In this document: positions 11,065-21,899 of the stretch, in pieces
How positions within the stretch are numbered: the first letter of the stretch is position 1
How the letters are laid out: every line of letters starts with the position of its first letter
Origin: Micrasema longulum
Taxonomy: Eukaryota > Arthropoda > Insecta > Trichoptera > Brachycentridae
Assembly: GCA_022494885.1 (NCBI GenBank)
Contig: JAGVSM010003692.1
Coordinates: 1-64,000, forward strand
Reading direction: 5' to 3'
Length of the DNA: 64,000 bases
Program-made: the position numbers and the translations under genes
The notes under the pieces: generated by a model
The model's database searches: none
The model's input: the letters and a program-made list of their open reading frames with translations, nothing else
What the model was told of the DNA's origin: nothing

Positions 11065-11215
11065 TCCGGGCCCCGATTACAATGGGATGCCATCAGAGTT
11101 ATCTTTAATTGTTCATGAAATCCATTTTCGAATTTTCGGTACGAACATGTGTATATTTATTTGTAAATAAGTATGGCCAAAGAACACTTCATTATATAAT
11201 TACAATTTTTTAAAT
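11065..11215 (+). repeat. Remnant of GGGCCCCGATTACA-ended MITE
   Basis: It begins GGGCCCCGATTACAATGGGA, the terminal repeat of the complete copy at 24017-24235, and keeps similar interior sequence (GTACGAACATGTGTATATTT). The other end is not seen. Confidence 0.45.
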
Positions 11216-11689
11216 AAAATTCCTAAGATGATTTTAAAAGAAAATGTTGACAAAGCTTTTAAGAAAAAATTAATTAAATGGTTAATGTGTAACAAAGCTT
11301 TACATTGATTATCATTTAATTTCATCTATTTTAATTTTTATAAATAAATTTTGTATAAAAATTAGGTATGCTTTTAGTTCTTAATAATGTTTATATTACT
11401 TTTTAAATTTATATAATTTCTTTAACGTTTCTCTTTGTAAAGGAAAAATAAGAAACCTGCTGACAAGCCGGTAAAGCGGTGTAGTGGGTTTCATTATTTT
11501 TCCTTTTATATTTTCTGTTCATGTTTCACCTTCTTATATAATTTTTTTTTTTAAATATATAAAAAAAATTGAAAATTTGAAGTATTTTCATTGCCAATCT
11601 AAAATTAAACCAATTTAAAAAAATGTGAATATTCCAATTTTCATACAGAAAATTCGATTATACTTTATCGGGGCCCTGAACTGGTTAAG

Positions 11690-11890
11690 AATATTAAGGA
11701 AGATAAAGAAGATGTTTCTTCAGTGATTTAAACATAGATACTGCAATAACATCTTTGATAGTGGATGGGAGATGATTCCACAGTCGAACCGCATGAACAC
11801 TATATGATTTAGAGAAGAAAGAGGAATTGTGGTGCTTTGAGAATTATAACGAAGAGGTTAACCATGAACTGATAAGCGCAAAAATGTTTC
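11690..11890 (-). mobile_element. LINE C-terminal relic
   Basis: Minus-strand translation gives [20 protein letters not shown] then LKKHLLYLP and a stop. This is the conserved last block of many Jockey/CR1-like reverse transcriptases. A related plus-strand copy lies at 29330-29450. Confidence 0.65.
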
Positions 11891-11965
11891 TAGGAAATTT
11901 ATTTATTTTGTTTATTCAGAAAAACAACAGCAATGCAAAAAAAAATTTTTTTTACTTTACTTTAC

Positions 11966-12138
11966 TTTTTTTTTGCACAACAGGCCTGGAGGCCTAATTA
12001 CAGTGGTGAATTACATCACAGAGCACCCAGGCTTGAGAAAAATCACATTTTAATTTTTGTGTTCTCACCGGGAATCGAACCCGGAACCTTCCGTGCGTGA
12101 GTCAAGCGTCTTGACCACTACACCGCGGAGGCCGCCGA
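11966..12138 (-). mobile_element. SINE family B, complete copy
   Basis: On the minus strand it opens with GGCGGCCTCCGCGGTGTAGT, box A TAGTGGTCAAGACGC, box B GGGTTCGATTCCCGGTGA, then a body with TTTTTCTCAAGCCTGGGTG and an A-rich end (11966-11974). It would be transcribed by pol III from the head. Homologues are at 3140-3286 (-) and 40157-40330 (+). Confidence 0.85.
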
Positions 12139-12379
12139 ATATACACAACATTATTAAAAAAAACATAAAATAAAGCCAAATCAGTTTTCCACATAAATAC
12201 AATTATAAAAATCCGGTTCAGTTAGATATTAATTCATAGAAGTGCATGTGTGCGAGTTTTTTTGTGTGAGGATGCGAGTGTAAAAAAGTGGAGTGTGCAT
12301 TTGGTAGGTATGTGAATATGTGTGTGATTGTATATGGATGTGAGGGTAGGTTTATGGACAGGGTGAATGTGTGTTTATT

Positions 12380-12835
12380 TATTTTATTTATTTGACACTT
12401 TATATACATATACAATAAATATACATATAAGGGCGGGCATATTGCCTTAAGGCAATTTCTTCCTACCTACCCAAACCGTTCAGTTTGAGAAAATTATGAA
12501 TACATGGACGTATTGAATCTTACAATTTTATACAAAAATTCAAAGCAAAGATTAACGAAAATAAATATAAATATTAAAAAAAATAACACTATACTATGAA
12601 GAGAGGAGAGGGGATGGTAAGGAAAGAAGAAGGATAAAGGAACAATTTAAATATTTAGATAGTGACATTTCAATCTTGACTTAAATGTAAATAAAGAAGG
12701 GGGCGTCTCTAACATTAGTGGGTAGATTATTCCACCATAGAGCGGCTACTACTGTGAAAGAGGAGGCAAAAAAAATAGAGCGATGACAGGGTATTAAAGG
12801 GGTTCTCTCGTTACGTGTTTGATATGAGTGAATAG
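12380..12835 (-). mobile_element. LINE 3' end with terminal hairpin
   Basis: The minus strand encodes AALWWNNLPTNVRDAPSLFT, then FKSRLKCHYLNI and a stop, followed by a 3' UTR. The UTR contains the stem ATTGCC-TTAA-GGCAAT (12441-12456) and a (TTTA)n/(AAAT)n end near 12380-12400. The UTR is closely similar to 40520-40780 on the plus strand. Confidence 0.75.
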
Positions 12836-12904
12836 AAACAACTTAAATTTATAATGTAAAAATAAAAGAAACATATTTTTTTTCATGTAATAGTTTTTTA
12901 ATTT

Positions 12905-13400
12905 TGGTTTTAAAAGTAGGGTTTACTGCAGTTAAATATGTCTATGTTATTGAAAAATACATTATAATTATACAGAGGAGAGTTCTGTGCATAGTTGGTG
13001 CGAACTGTAGGTACATGGAAAAGAGATAGATTCGTGTGACGGGTGCGGTAGCCAGGTACATTAAGGGCCAACTCAGAAACCAGAACAGGACTATCAAGAC
13101 GTCCATTAAGAATATCATGTAAAATCCTTATATCTAATACCAAACGACGATCCTCAAGACTAAGTATATTATGTTTATGACAAGAAGTTTTATAGTTAAA
13201 GTCCGTAAATCTGGATCTCCAGTTGAGATGACTCAAAAATGTTTTCTGAATATTTTCAAGCCTTATCTTGTGTATGGAATACTGAGGAGACCACACAGAA
13301 GAGGCATATTCAAGGAGAGTGCGAACGTAAGCGAAATAAATCAATTTGATACTAAGTACCAATATCATTAAAAACTTGGCAAGTGCGGATAATAAAACCT
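12905..13400 (-). mobile_element. LINE reverse transcriptase C-terminal fragment
   Basis: One frame of 152 codons is open (12910-13368). It shows TLLEYASSVWSPQYSIHKIR, LEDRRLVLDIRILHDILNGR and VRTNYAQNSPLYNYN, the C-terminal part of a Jockey-like reverse transcriptase downstream of the palm. It lacks the catalytic motifs and any ORF1. It is the best preserved copy of the family also seen at 9162-9870. Confidence 0.75.
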
Positions 13401-13594
13401 AAGTTTCTGTGTGCCCGGTTCACTATATTTTCAATGTGGTTTTCATAATATATATACGCGCGTTAGGACTATGAAGTATATTGAACAGAAGTGAGAGGGA
13501 GTGATAGTCTCTCCGCTGTCTAATTTAAGCCATTTCAGTTGCCTACGATGGTCAGAAATGTGATCAATTTTCCTAGGACCAAAAATATACCTCA

Positions 13595-13857
13595 TGATCA
13601 TCATTCCCTTTCCGCACACAATGGTACTTAGGGTACTGTATTGGTACACCAATCGCAGCATAACTTGATTATTTTTGTTACACAAAGGTAAGATGATTAA
13701 TCTTACGCCTCAGGTACCAGTCCGGGGACTAAGAAGTATTCTAGTGTGGAAACACCCTTTTTAATCAAATTTTCATGTCAACCATGTCGGGAAACGAACC
13801 CGAGACCTCTTGCATGGTGGGCAAACGCGCTGACCATTTCACCACGAGGCAGACAAA
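13595..13857 (-). mobile_element. SINE family A, complete copy
   Basis: Minus strand: the tRNA-like head (GCCTCGTGGTGAAATGGTCA, box B GGGTTCGTTTCCCGA), a body with AGGGTGTTTCCACAC and CCTGAGGCGTAAGATTAATC, and a 3' end GGAAAGGGAATGATGATCAT. Related copies: 10030-10240, 36683-36870, 41062-41322, and the tail of 40157-40483. Confidence 0.8.
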
Positions 13858-13919
13858 AATATTTTGCGGCTTAATTCATCAGTATGAACTTGCCAGCATA
13901 GATGTTCATTGGGGTAGGC

Positions 13920-14535
13920 CGATATTTTTTTTCCGAATTTCGAAATGAAAGGGGTCTAAAAAATTGCCTTTTTAATTACTCGGAGTGCAAAAATATCAAA
14001 AAAAATATTTGATATTACTTTGGCCCTCAACCAGAGCTTTCGAAAAAGTCGATTTTTTGCAGTAAACCGGCTGTCATTTCGTATTTAAGTAAGAAAATCA
14101 GTCTAATTAAATTTTATAATGTGCATTAAACCTTATTTAATAAGCATCTTAGGGCGTGAGTTGCACTTTGTTTTGTAATAAATGGGTAGCATTGTTTTAA
14201 TGAGCCATTTTTTTTCCTTCAATATTGGCCAGGCGCTCAACGGAATCAGTTCCGCGGAGTGCAAACTTTTTGCATTTCAGTAGTTTTAAAATGTGTTCGA
14301 ATTTGTAATGCGATTACGTTATATCTTTACTAACAGAAAATAATTTTATCAATATAGATAATTAACAAAATGTTCAGACAGTGATACATTTCAAACCTCG
14401 ATTGAGGGCCAAAAGTGGGATGGAATATTTTTTTAAATAATTTTACGTTCAATTTGATCCAAAATGCAACTTAATAGACCTCTTTCACATTGGTCTGAAA
14501 AAATATAAAAACTTTATACATCATCGGCTCGCTCT
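13920..14535 (+). mobile_element. Tc1/mariner-like non-autonomous element, copy 1
   Basis: About 615 bp, matching 19598-20226 in reverse orientation throughout (TTGGCCCTCAACCAGAGCTT, CAGGCGCTCAACGGAATC, GAGGGCCAAAAG). The ends are worn here; the other copy shows the terminal repeats better. No transposase frame is present. Confidence 0.75.
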
Positions 14536-14754
14536 AATGTCCATCCATTAGTACCTACTAGATTTTTTTTTAATTTCTTGTATTGGATATAGGTACCGTT
14601 GACCTTAAGAGGGTTTTTATTGGGAAGAACAAAAAATTAAGACAGCTCTTTTTGTTTTTATGTAAAAGTGAAACTGTGATGGAAATCGGCGAATATGACT
14701 TTCCAGTTTCGTGGGCCTGCTGGTGCCGATTTTTTAATCGTATTGGAGGAAAAC

Positions 14755-14795
14755 CCTCCCTCCCCGGTGATGTGTAGCTAGTACACATTACGTCT
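14755..14795 (-). repeat. Short dispersed repeat end
   Basis: TGATGTGTAGCTAGTACACA at 14768-14787 and its flank match, in reverse, 30332-30367 (AATGTGTACTAGCTACACAT then CACCGGGAAGGGAG). The palindrome TGTGTACTAGCTACACA may be the terminus of an element family whose other end I could not fix. Confidence 0.35.
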
Positions 14796-15429
14796 AACAA
14801 CTATAATATCTTTATAAATATAATAAATATTGGGTTTAGGTTTTCAGTATTCCTCCATTACACATTTACGTATCGACTGAAATAATTTGTTATTAAATAA
14901 TAAGTACTTATTAGGCACAAAAAAAGCATTTTATCGGAAATCGGGGGTGAATTATACTCAAAGTATACCAATGTTTCGCATTGTTGCGATGAAGAAAAGA
15001 GTGAAGAATTTATGCCCGTCGCAGTCAAGTACTAGCTACTTAGTAGCTTTCGCGAAGTTGGCGCGGGTGCACGTTTCGCTCGAGTCGTTAGCGATACCCA
15101 ATGGTTTTTTCATGTTTTCAGCAGTTAGATTTGAAATATTATCATCTTTAAATTAAATTATGGTTAATTAAAGCTATTCCCTATAAATATTCTATTTTCC
15201 CCTTTTTAAATATCTTATTTTTTTAATGTGTAGTGACTATACAGCCCCGTAACGCGCGGGTGTTTTTAGGACAGTAAGGGAAAGGTAAATGAATAACGCA
15301 TCAGTAAAAATACCGATACAATTGAAGACAAAAAAAACTCAACAAAACACACTAAAAATAGGTTTAAAAAAATATCAGTCTTATAGTTTTTTCAAAACAC
15401 AATATTTTATCGTGTATATTGATCCCCAT

Positions 15430-16095
15430 TTTTTTCAAATATTTTTATTTATTTATGTATATTACAAAAAAAAAAACGTTTCCCAAACTCTAAGGCCAAG
15501 AGCCCTGTGTTGAGTTGGGATACAACATAATGGAAAGTGGAAACATATAGGTTATTAAATAGCAAAAATAAAAATTACAAATTATTACATAAACATATAT
15601 TTCAATAAACATCTAGACAACACGCTTAGTATATAAAGCTATGCAATATCTCGCAGCATTCTCCTGCAATGGTCTCTTCCCTTAGACAGAATCAAAACTT
15701 GTTCACTCGTTGAAAATGGCTTTCGTTATGGAGAATTAATGTTCATCCAGGAAATTGAACACTCTTGGGGCCACAAAAGAGAAATTCCTCTGAGCAAAAG
15801 TCGTACGTGTTTTTAGTATTAATCATTCAAATTACAGGAAAATCTCGTACGAGCATTCTGCTGGGATCTACTCTTGTAACCATGTCTCAGATGGGAAAGC
15901 AGGGGGGCATCGAAACATCACTCTTTTTGTACATTTATTAGAAGGTACATGGTAGATGCAGCGCAACCTCCCCAGCCCACTATACCATAGGTTGCCACTG
16001 ACTGGAAAAATGCCAAATACACAGTTCTGAAAGTGCCAATGTCCAAGATGTTCTTATGTGAGCAGAATATATGACACAGCTTTCGTAATCTGAAA
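15430..16095 (-). mobile_element. LINE reverse transcriptase C-terminal relic and 3' UTR
   Basis: Minus-strand translation gives VYLAFFQSVATYGIVGWGGC at about 15990-16050, the block after the reverse transcriptase palm in CR1/Daphne-like elements. Broken frames and a 3' UTR follow, with CAACACAGGGCTCTTGGCCT and an A-rich end. A related UTR is at 44598-44680. Confidence 0.65.
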
Positions 16096-16149
16096 ACATT
16101 TATATAAAAGAAAATTAAAAACTATGTATAATAAAATATCAGATTATCT

Positions 16150-16610
16150 TCAGGCTTCTCCTCAGACCAGTCATTACATATGGTGCCGAATGCTGGGTTA
16201 TGACTAAAGGAGATGAAAATATGGTATTAGTATTCGAAAGAAAAATACTTGGGGAAGATATTTGGTGCTGTCAACCAAAACGGAGTGTGGGGGAGACGGT
16301 TTGATCATGAATTAGAGGCACTGTATGGCGAACCCAACATTGCACAATTCATCAAAATAAGAAGATTACAATGGTTGGGCCATGTGCACAGAATGAATGA
16401 TAACCGCACCCCAAAAAAGATTATTTATACCACTCCGGAAGGCAGACAAAGCAGAGGCAGACCAAAATTAAGATGGCTGGATAATGTGGAAGGTGACGTA
16501 AGAGCGATTGGCCTGACGAACTGGAGAAGAGCCGCAGGGCGCAGGGACGAATGGAGACAAATTCTGGAGGAGGCCAGGGCCCACAACGGGCTGTAGCGCC
16601 ACTGATGATG
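16150..16610 (+). mobile_element. RTE-type LINE 3' end
   Basis: The frame from about 16152 shows LRPVITYGAECWVMTKGDEN, is shifted near 16251 in a G run, and resumes as RRLQWLGHVHRMNDNRTPKK, RGRPKLRWLDNVEGDVRAIG and WRQILEEARAHNGL with a stop at 16594-16596. This C-terminal region is typical of RTE-like endonuclease-reverse transcriptases. It ends with CACTGATGATGATA, a (TGA)n tail characteristic of RTE elements. Confidence 0.8.
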
Positions 16611-16984
16611 ATATCTTCAGGCTTAGCTGTGAGGTGTAATTTTTAAAACAAAGATTGCTCATGGGATTTGACGCGAATAACGAAAACCGTTTCAAGTGAA
16701 CGTCGAGTTTAAAGAAAAAAGTCTTCAGTTGAATAGTTTTTTCGTTAGTACATCGATAAAACATTGAACAAAAATAAAAAAAATAATATTCCAGTTAAAA
16801 CAGTTTCAATACATTTTATAAGGTCGACGTTGATGGTTGTCCCTGTGTGCTTAAAATGACAAGTCTGTGAATCGCGTATGTTGCCAGTGACGACATACGG
16901 ACTACAAAGGAAAATGCACGCAACGATCTATAGAAAGACAGATGCTCCGTGAGACAGAATAAGAAATGAAGAGATAAGGTGCTG

Positions 16985-17219
16985 AACCGGGGTGGTGGAT
17001 ATCATGAATTGTGCAGCAAAATTAAAAAAGCTGTGGGCAGGACACTCGGCGAGGCAAAATGATGGCAGGTGGACACCCAGAATAATAAAGTGGAAACCAT
17101 GGGCACACAAAAGAAGTGTTGGAAGGAAACAGAAAAGATGGGTCAATGACATCGCCTCATCGATGATGAAAGCGGGTGATAGGAAGGAATGGAGACGTTC
17201 GGAAGAGGCCTTTATCTAG
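16985..17219 (+). mobile_element. RTE-type LINE C-terminal fragment
   Basis: An open stretch reads LKKLWAGHSARQNDGRWTPR, SVGRKQKRWVNDIASSMMKA and DRKEWRRSEEAFI, then a stop. It matches the last part of RTE-like reverse transcriptases and differs in sequence from the copy at 16150-16610. It is joined directly at 17220 to an oppositely oriented LINE fragment. Confidence 0.7.
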
Positions 17220-17500
17220 CAGTGGAGAGAATAAGGCTGGCCTTCTTTCGCTGTCTATTCGCTCTACATATCCAAACCAACTCAGAACTTCTTTCTTGGT
17301 TTTGTTGATACTGCTTATCTCAGCCTCACATAATGCACGGATCTCAACATTTGTGCATCCCTGTACATAGTTCGACCCCACAAAGATTGCGTTCGAACAG
17401 CATCCAGACTACTTTCACTCTTGTTTTTCAAATTCCATACATTAAGGTCAGCACCAGGACTCCATTGCGAACGGCTGATTCCGCCTCCTGCAACAAACAT
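17220..17500 (-). mobile_element. RTE-type LINE C-terminal fragment, opposite strand
   Basis: The minus strand encodes YRDAQMLRSVHYVRLR and, after a frameshift, GCTNVEIRALCEAEISSINK then KKEVLSWFGYVERIDSERR, paralogous to the better copy at 61742-62257. Confidence 0.7.
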
Positions 17501-17598
17501 ATATTTGCCGAGGCTGATTTTAGCACACTGTTCACCCTGCTCTCGGCACTCCTCCTTTCAATATCATTCTCAGTATTTTAAAACCTTCATAAAATACC

Positions 17599-17694
17599 TA
17601 CCGTATTTTTCTGACCAAAAGACGCACTTTTTTACTCTGAAAATTCATTTAAAAAATGGGGTCCGATGCGTCTTATCATTCGCAAAATACGGTA
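17599..17694. repeat. Short MITE with TACCGTATTTT ends
   Basis: The 96-bp unit has inverted termini TACCGTATTTTT and AAAATACGGTA, and inner mirrored blocks GACGCACTTTTT and CGATGCGTCTTAT. The pattern resembles hAT-type MITEs. No TSD could be fixed. Confidence 0.55.
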
Positions 17695-18119
17695 CATAAT
17701 TTTGAGTATACAAGTGTTGGGAATCTGAAATTTGTTAAAAATAAGTTTGAGACAAGTGGAAAATAAAACAAAAAATATAATTTCAATGAACTGTTTTTAT
17801 TTCTGTGCTCTAGTTCTACAATGGTTATAATTGTAAATTAATTATTGTACCTACTACATATTTACTGAATAAATATTTTGACCTGCTTAGAAATTCTTAC
17901 ATTTTCTATTTTATAAAACCCGATTTCCCGATCTCAATATACATTTCTAAAATTAAACACTGTACATTTTAAACATATATATAATTAAATTTTAATGACA
18001 GAATGGAAGTAAACATGTTTATAAATAACTTGAAACTCAAGCTGCCCGTGTATATTTTTGAAAATCTGCTTGTACGTCGACATATGCAATCACTTTCTTT
18101 TTAAAGATTTGTCTTCATT

Positions 18120-18388
18120 TTCTATGCTTCTCCTTAATTTTCTACGTTGCGATCAGATGTGACGCTACACAGAGAAAAATATTTTATTACATAATATCGC
18201 AGATGTTTAGCGACGAGGCAGGTAGGATAGAGGATTTGGAAGGAAGTAATGAAAAATACACCACAACACCCAGACCAATTGAGGAAAAAATCTTTTTTTG
18301 AATTTTTTCTTGCAACTGGCGGGAATCGAACCCGCAACGTCAGTTTCACAGTCGGCCGTCTGACCAACTACGCCACGGCGCCTGAAAG
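18120..18388 (-). mobile_element. tRNA-derived SINE of a third type
   Basis: The minus strand begins GGCGCCGTGGCGTAGTTGGT with a perfect T arm (GCGGG TTCGATT CCCGC at about 18321-18337) and both internal promoter boxes. The acceptor stem does not pair (at least three mismatches) and the anticodon stem is broken, so it is a SINE head and not a functional tRNA gene. The body runs to about 18120 and has no clear relative in the window. Confidence 0.6.
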
Positions 18389-18623
18389 GCTGTCTTCTGA
18401 ATACTGTCTATAGTATATGAAGCTCTTTAAAACAATGACAGCATCCTCCACTTTTTTCCGTTTTGAGTAATGTGCAATAAATGTCTTCCTAGTACTTTCT
18501 CCGGACTGCAAGGATAATGAATTAGTTTAGTCACTTTTGACTTATTTTAAATAAATAAATGGTCCGGGTTTGTTTCTTGGTTATTGTTCTGTAACAAAAA
18601 GGAGACTGTGGTTGTTCTTGCGG

Positions 18624-19051
18624 AATGAGGAACTTCAGCCCTACGGGGAATTGGATACAAAAAATGTTTTCTTACGCGGGGTAAAAATTAGAGCATTAAA
18701 TTGTACGGCAAAGTTTCTTGTAAATGTACAGAAAAAATAATAATGAATATTTTGATAAAAACGCACTACTTTAAATGACGTCACTGGTTCATGTGAATCA
18801 ACCTATAATCTAAGAGCTATGGAAGATTTCCGGTCTGCTTGTCGCTTCTGGACCAATGGGAAGAACTGAATGAGAATAAGCGGAAATGAACCTCTGACGT
18901 TACACGCGGAGTTATTTCAGAAATACAAAACTTTGAAAAATCGTAGCGCCGATAATACGATATATAAAAATTTAAAAAAAATAAATTTGACTTATTTTAA
19001 CAGTCTATTAACAAATAAAAAATTTAAAAAAAACCACTGAACTTCCTCATT
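18624..19051 (+). mobile_element. Non-autonomous element with AATGAGGAACTTCAG ends, copy 1
   Basis: A 428-bp unit with 15-bp inverted termini (AATGAGGAACTTCAG and CTGAACTTCCTCATT, one mismatch). Other copies: 55621-56047 complete and 54787-55120 lacking the right end, all in the same orientation. No coding capacity. No convincing TSD. Confidence 0.8.
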
Positions 19052-19597
19052 AAATACATAGATTAAAAAATGTACGAGATACTGCCGTTTATGGTCCAAA
19101 ACTCTTGCAATTGTCAACAGTATTTTTGTTCCTCTATCCATCGCCGTATCCGACCCATTTCAGGCCAATAAGAGATTGTTATTTGTGAAAACAGTTGAAA
19201 CTATATGACTCGAGTGTGTGAACTTTAAGTTGTGTCATTGTTTTTGCAAATGAATGGCAGTTTATTGCACACACAGGTGTGGTAACGGCGCTCCTGTAAA
19301 AAATAGTTTTTTAGTTGTGCCACTATTTCACTCCTCGAACAATAAAACAGACAGCTAGTATCGTTTTTGGCTATGGTAACAAGTTACATGGTGATCTGAT
19401 ATTTTTTTTTTCAATTGTTGAAGGCAACACTAACTTTGCTGAATTTTAGATGCAGCTAGGTAGGACATGTATATTTGGAACTTGTGACTCGATAATTGGA
19501 AATAAAATTATTTGTAAATGAATAAATAAATTTACTATAGACATTTTCCTTTCTGCTGAAAACTAATTGCAGATTGTAGTCATTGAGTAAAACAGTA

Positions 19598-20226
19598 GAG
19601 TGGACCAATGATGTATAAAGTTTTTTATTTTTTTAGACATCACTGAAAGGGGTCTAAAAAGTTGCATTTTGTATCACATTGAACGTAAAAATTATTTTTA
19701 AAATTATTCCATTCTACTTTTGGCCCTCCACCGAGGTTTGAAGTTTATCACTGTCTGAATATTTTATTAATTATCTATATTGATAAAATTATGTTTTGCT
19801 AGTAATGATATAACTTAATCACATTACAAATTCGAACACGTTTTAAAACTACCGAAATGCAAAAAGTTTGCGCTCCGCGGAACAGATTCCGTTGAGCGCC
19901 TGGCTAATATTGAAGGAAAAAAATGGCTCATTAAAACAATGCTACCTATTTATTACAAAACAAAGTGCAACTCACGCCCTCAGATGCTTATTTAATAAGG
20001 TTTAATGCACATAATAAAATTGAATTGGACTGATTTTCTTACATAAATATGAAATCACATCCGGTTTAGCGCAAAAAGTTGCCTTTTTTAAAAAACTTCA
20101 AGCTCTGGTTGAAGGCCAAAAGTAGTATCAAATATTTTTTGATATTTTTCGCATTCCAAGTAATCCAAAAGGCAACTTTCTAGACCCCTTTCATTTCAAA
20201 ATTCTGAAAAAAAAAAAGGTCCACCC
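19598..20226 (-). mobile_element. Tc1/mariner-like non-autonomous element, copy 2
   Basis: The termini GAGTGGACC (left) and GGTCCACCC (right) are inverted and flanked by TA on both sides (19596-19597 and 20227-20228), the classic Tc1/mariner target. It is the reverse-oriented relative of 13920-14535. No transposase is encoded. Confidence 0.75.
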
Positions 20227-20674
20227 TATTGAACAGTTATTTGTTGCATAGGTCGTAAGCACAGTTGTCTGTAGATGAATAAAAACTGTTTTTTTTTCTT
20301 TGATCAGCTCCAGAAATTACATATTTTAGAAGAATCTCTAGAGACAACTAGCTATTTATTTAAACAATTAATTATATTATTGTGTTCTGTTATTATAAAT
20401 GTACAATAAATAAATTCCTCGTCTGTTCAAATCAAATTCATCGAGAAATGTTTCTAATCATTCCATTGGTAAAATTACAATCAGGAAATAAACCTTACTT
20501 ACTATTCTTAAGCAATATAAAAACTAAATAAATCAAACCCTAAAAATGAAACTTAATATTTAACTTTAATTATACGGAAATTTTCCTAACCCTTTTAGTG
20601 TCGCAAGTGAGATATCTCACGCATGGTACGAATTTAACAAATTGCCTCAAATTAATAGACTATTTTACTTTTAA

Positions 20675-21185
20675 CATATTACAACAGAGATGAAGAACAT
20701 TTAAGAAAAGGTAATATAGAAGTCTAGGCATCTACAGGGCTTATGACCTGTCAATGGCTGGTTTAAGTGGCCACTTTACACACTGTGTAACATTCACCAT
20801 TCTGCCTATATTTGAACATCTATATTCCTTCAATTCTTTCATCTGTTGATGTTTGTGAAGTTAAAGAGCTGAAACCTTTATTTATGCGGGTGAGATTCAT
20901 CTAATTGAATTATTTCACCTTCATACTAGGCAACGCCTGAAAATATTATTTTTTCAATTTCTATACTTCTTCATGGACCAGGTAATTTATCAACAATATT
21001 TTGAGTTTGTCCAAATTTTTGTAGACAAGGACTGGATTCAACTCCCTGGGGAGCTGTTTACCTGACTTCTATATTACCTTTTCTTAAATGTTCTTCATCT
21101 CTGTTGTAATATGTAAATATAAACAGCTCCCCAGGGAGTTGAATCCAGTCCTTGTCTACAAAAATTTGGACAAACTCAAAATATT
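20675..21185 (+). repeat. Fold-back repeat, most complete copy
   Basis: A 50-bp inverted repeat is exact: CATATTACAACAGAGATGAA... starting at 20675 and its complement ending at 21113, with TAA on both outer sides (20672-20674, 21114-21116). Inside lie the family core (GGGCTTATGACCTGTCAATG, AAGTGGCCACTTTACACACT) and a block X (TTGAGTTTGTCCAAATTTTT to GGGGAGCTGTTTA, about 21000-21060). X recurs as its complement just outside the right arm (21118-21185). A 3-bp TWA site would suit a Harbinger-type MITE; the nested X/X' pair points to a more complex fold-back unit. More than ten full or partial copies occur in the window. Confidence 0.75.
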
Positions 21186-21472
21186 TTTTTACTTTTAATT
21201 ATATTCACGTTTTTTGTAGATATTTCTCAATAAACACTGTGATTTTGATAAAATTATCAATAAGAACTTTTCCCTTAACCTAGAGCATAGGCTGTCGGAC
21301 CATTTTTTTAATGCCGGTATTACAATTACAAATATCGGAAATACAGTATTTCAATTTTTTCTCGATATGTCTGCTGAACATTTAATAAATACTGAAAACT
21401 AATAATCTTTTTTGCTTCACCATATTTAGTTTTAGGTTAAAATCATTGTAAAAGATGGAAATCCTATTCCCC

Positions 21473-21899
21473 AATAGGAAAATATCACAATAAAAATTCC
21501 AATAAAAATATGTGAAATGAATTTAGAAAAATTAATTGTATTTTCAAAATCAAGATGGATGTTGTGGAGAAATGTTTTAATGCATAAACTTTTAAAATAA
21601 CTTTTTTGAAAAATGTCGGTACCAAAATGCGACATGTTTGACCTTGACAATTGTGACGCCAAGATTTGTGATGATGTTCTGTTGAAATCTAAACAATCAC
21701 AAACAAAGTTCAAATTTAACCGAATCGTGATGAATTAGGGGCGTGGCCAATGCAATAGACCCTTTTGGCGGGAATTTTAAAATTATAACTTGAAAAGTAT
21801 TTTATATGCTCCAATAATAAGAAAAAAAAATCCTTTGCTCGACAGTATTTTAATTTAAAGTTAAAATTGTGAAAAAAAAAATTGTGATATTTCCCTATT
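21473..21899. repeat. Element with AATAGGRAAATATCACAAT termini
   Basis: Inverted termini AATAGGAAAATATCACAAT (21473) and ATTGTGATATTTCCCTATT (to 21899) bound 427 bp without a gene. A diverged copy in reverse orientation lies at 57630-58024, sharing the interior (TTGACGTCACATC/TGTGACGCCAAG region, GGCCAATG...). Confidence 0.65.

Noticed and set aside
10865..11170. 101-codon plus-strand frame
   Set aside because: AT-rich, overlaps a MITE end and a LINE-tail motif, no protein motif, no splice context.
18314..18388. tRNA gene on the minus strand
   Set aside because: The T arm and promoter boxes are good, but the acceptor stem has several mismatches and the anticodon stem does not pair; the sequence continues as a SINE body.
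21432..21713. 93-codon minus-strand frame
   Set aside because: It lies within the 21473-21899 inverted-repeat element and is not conserved in its second copy.
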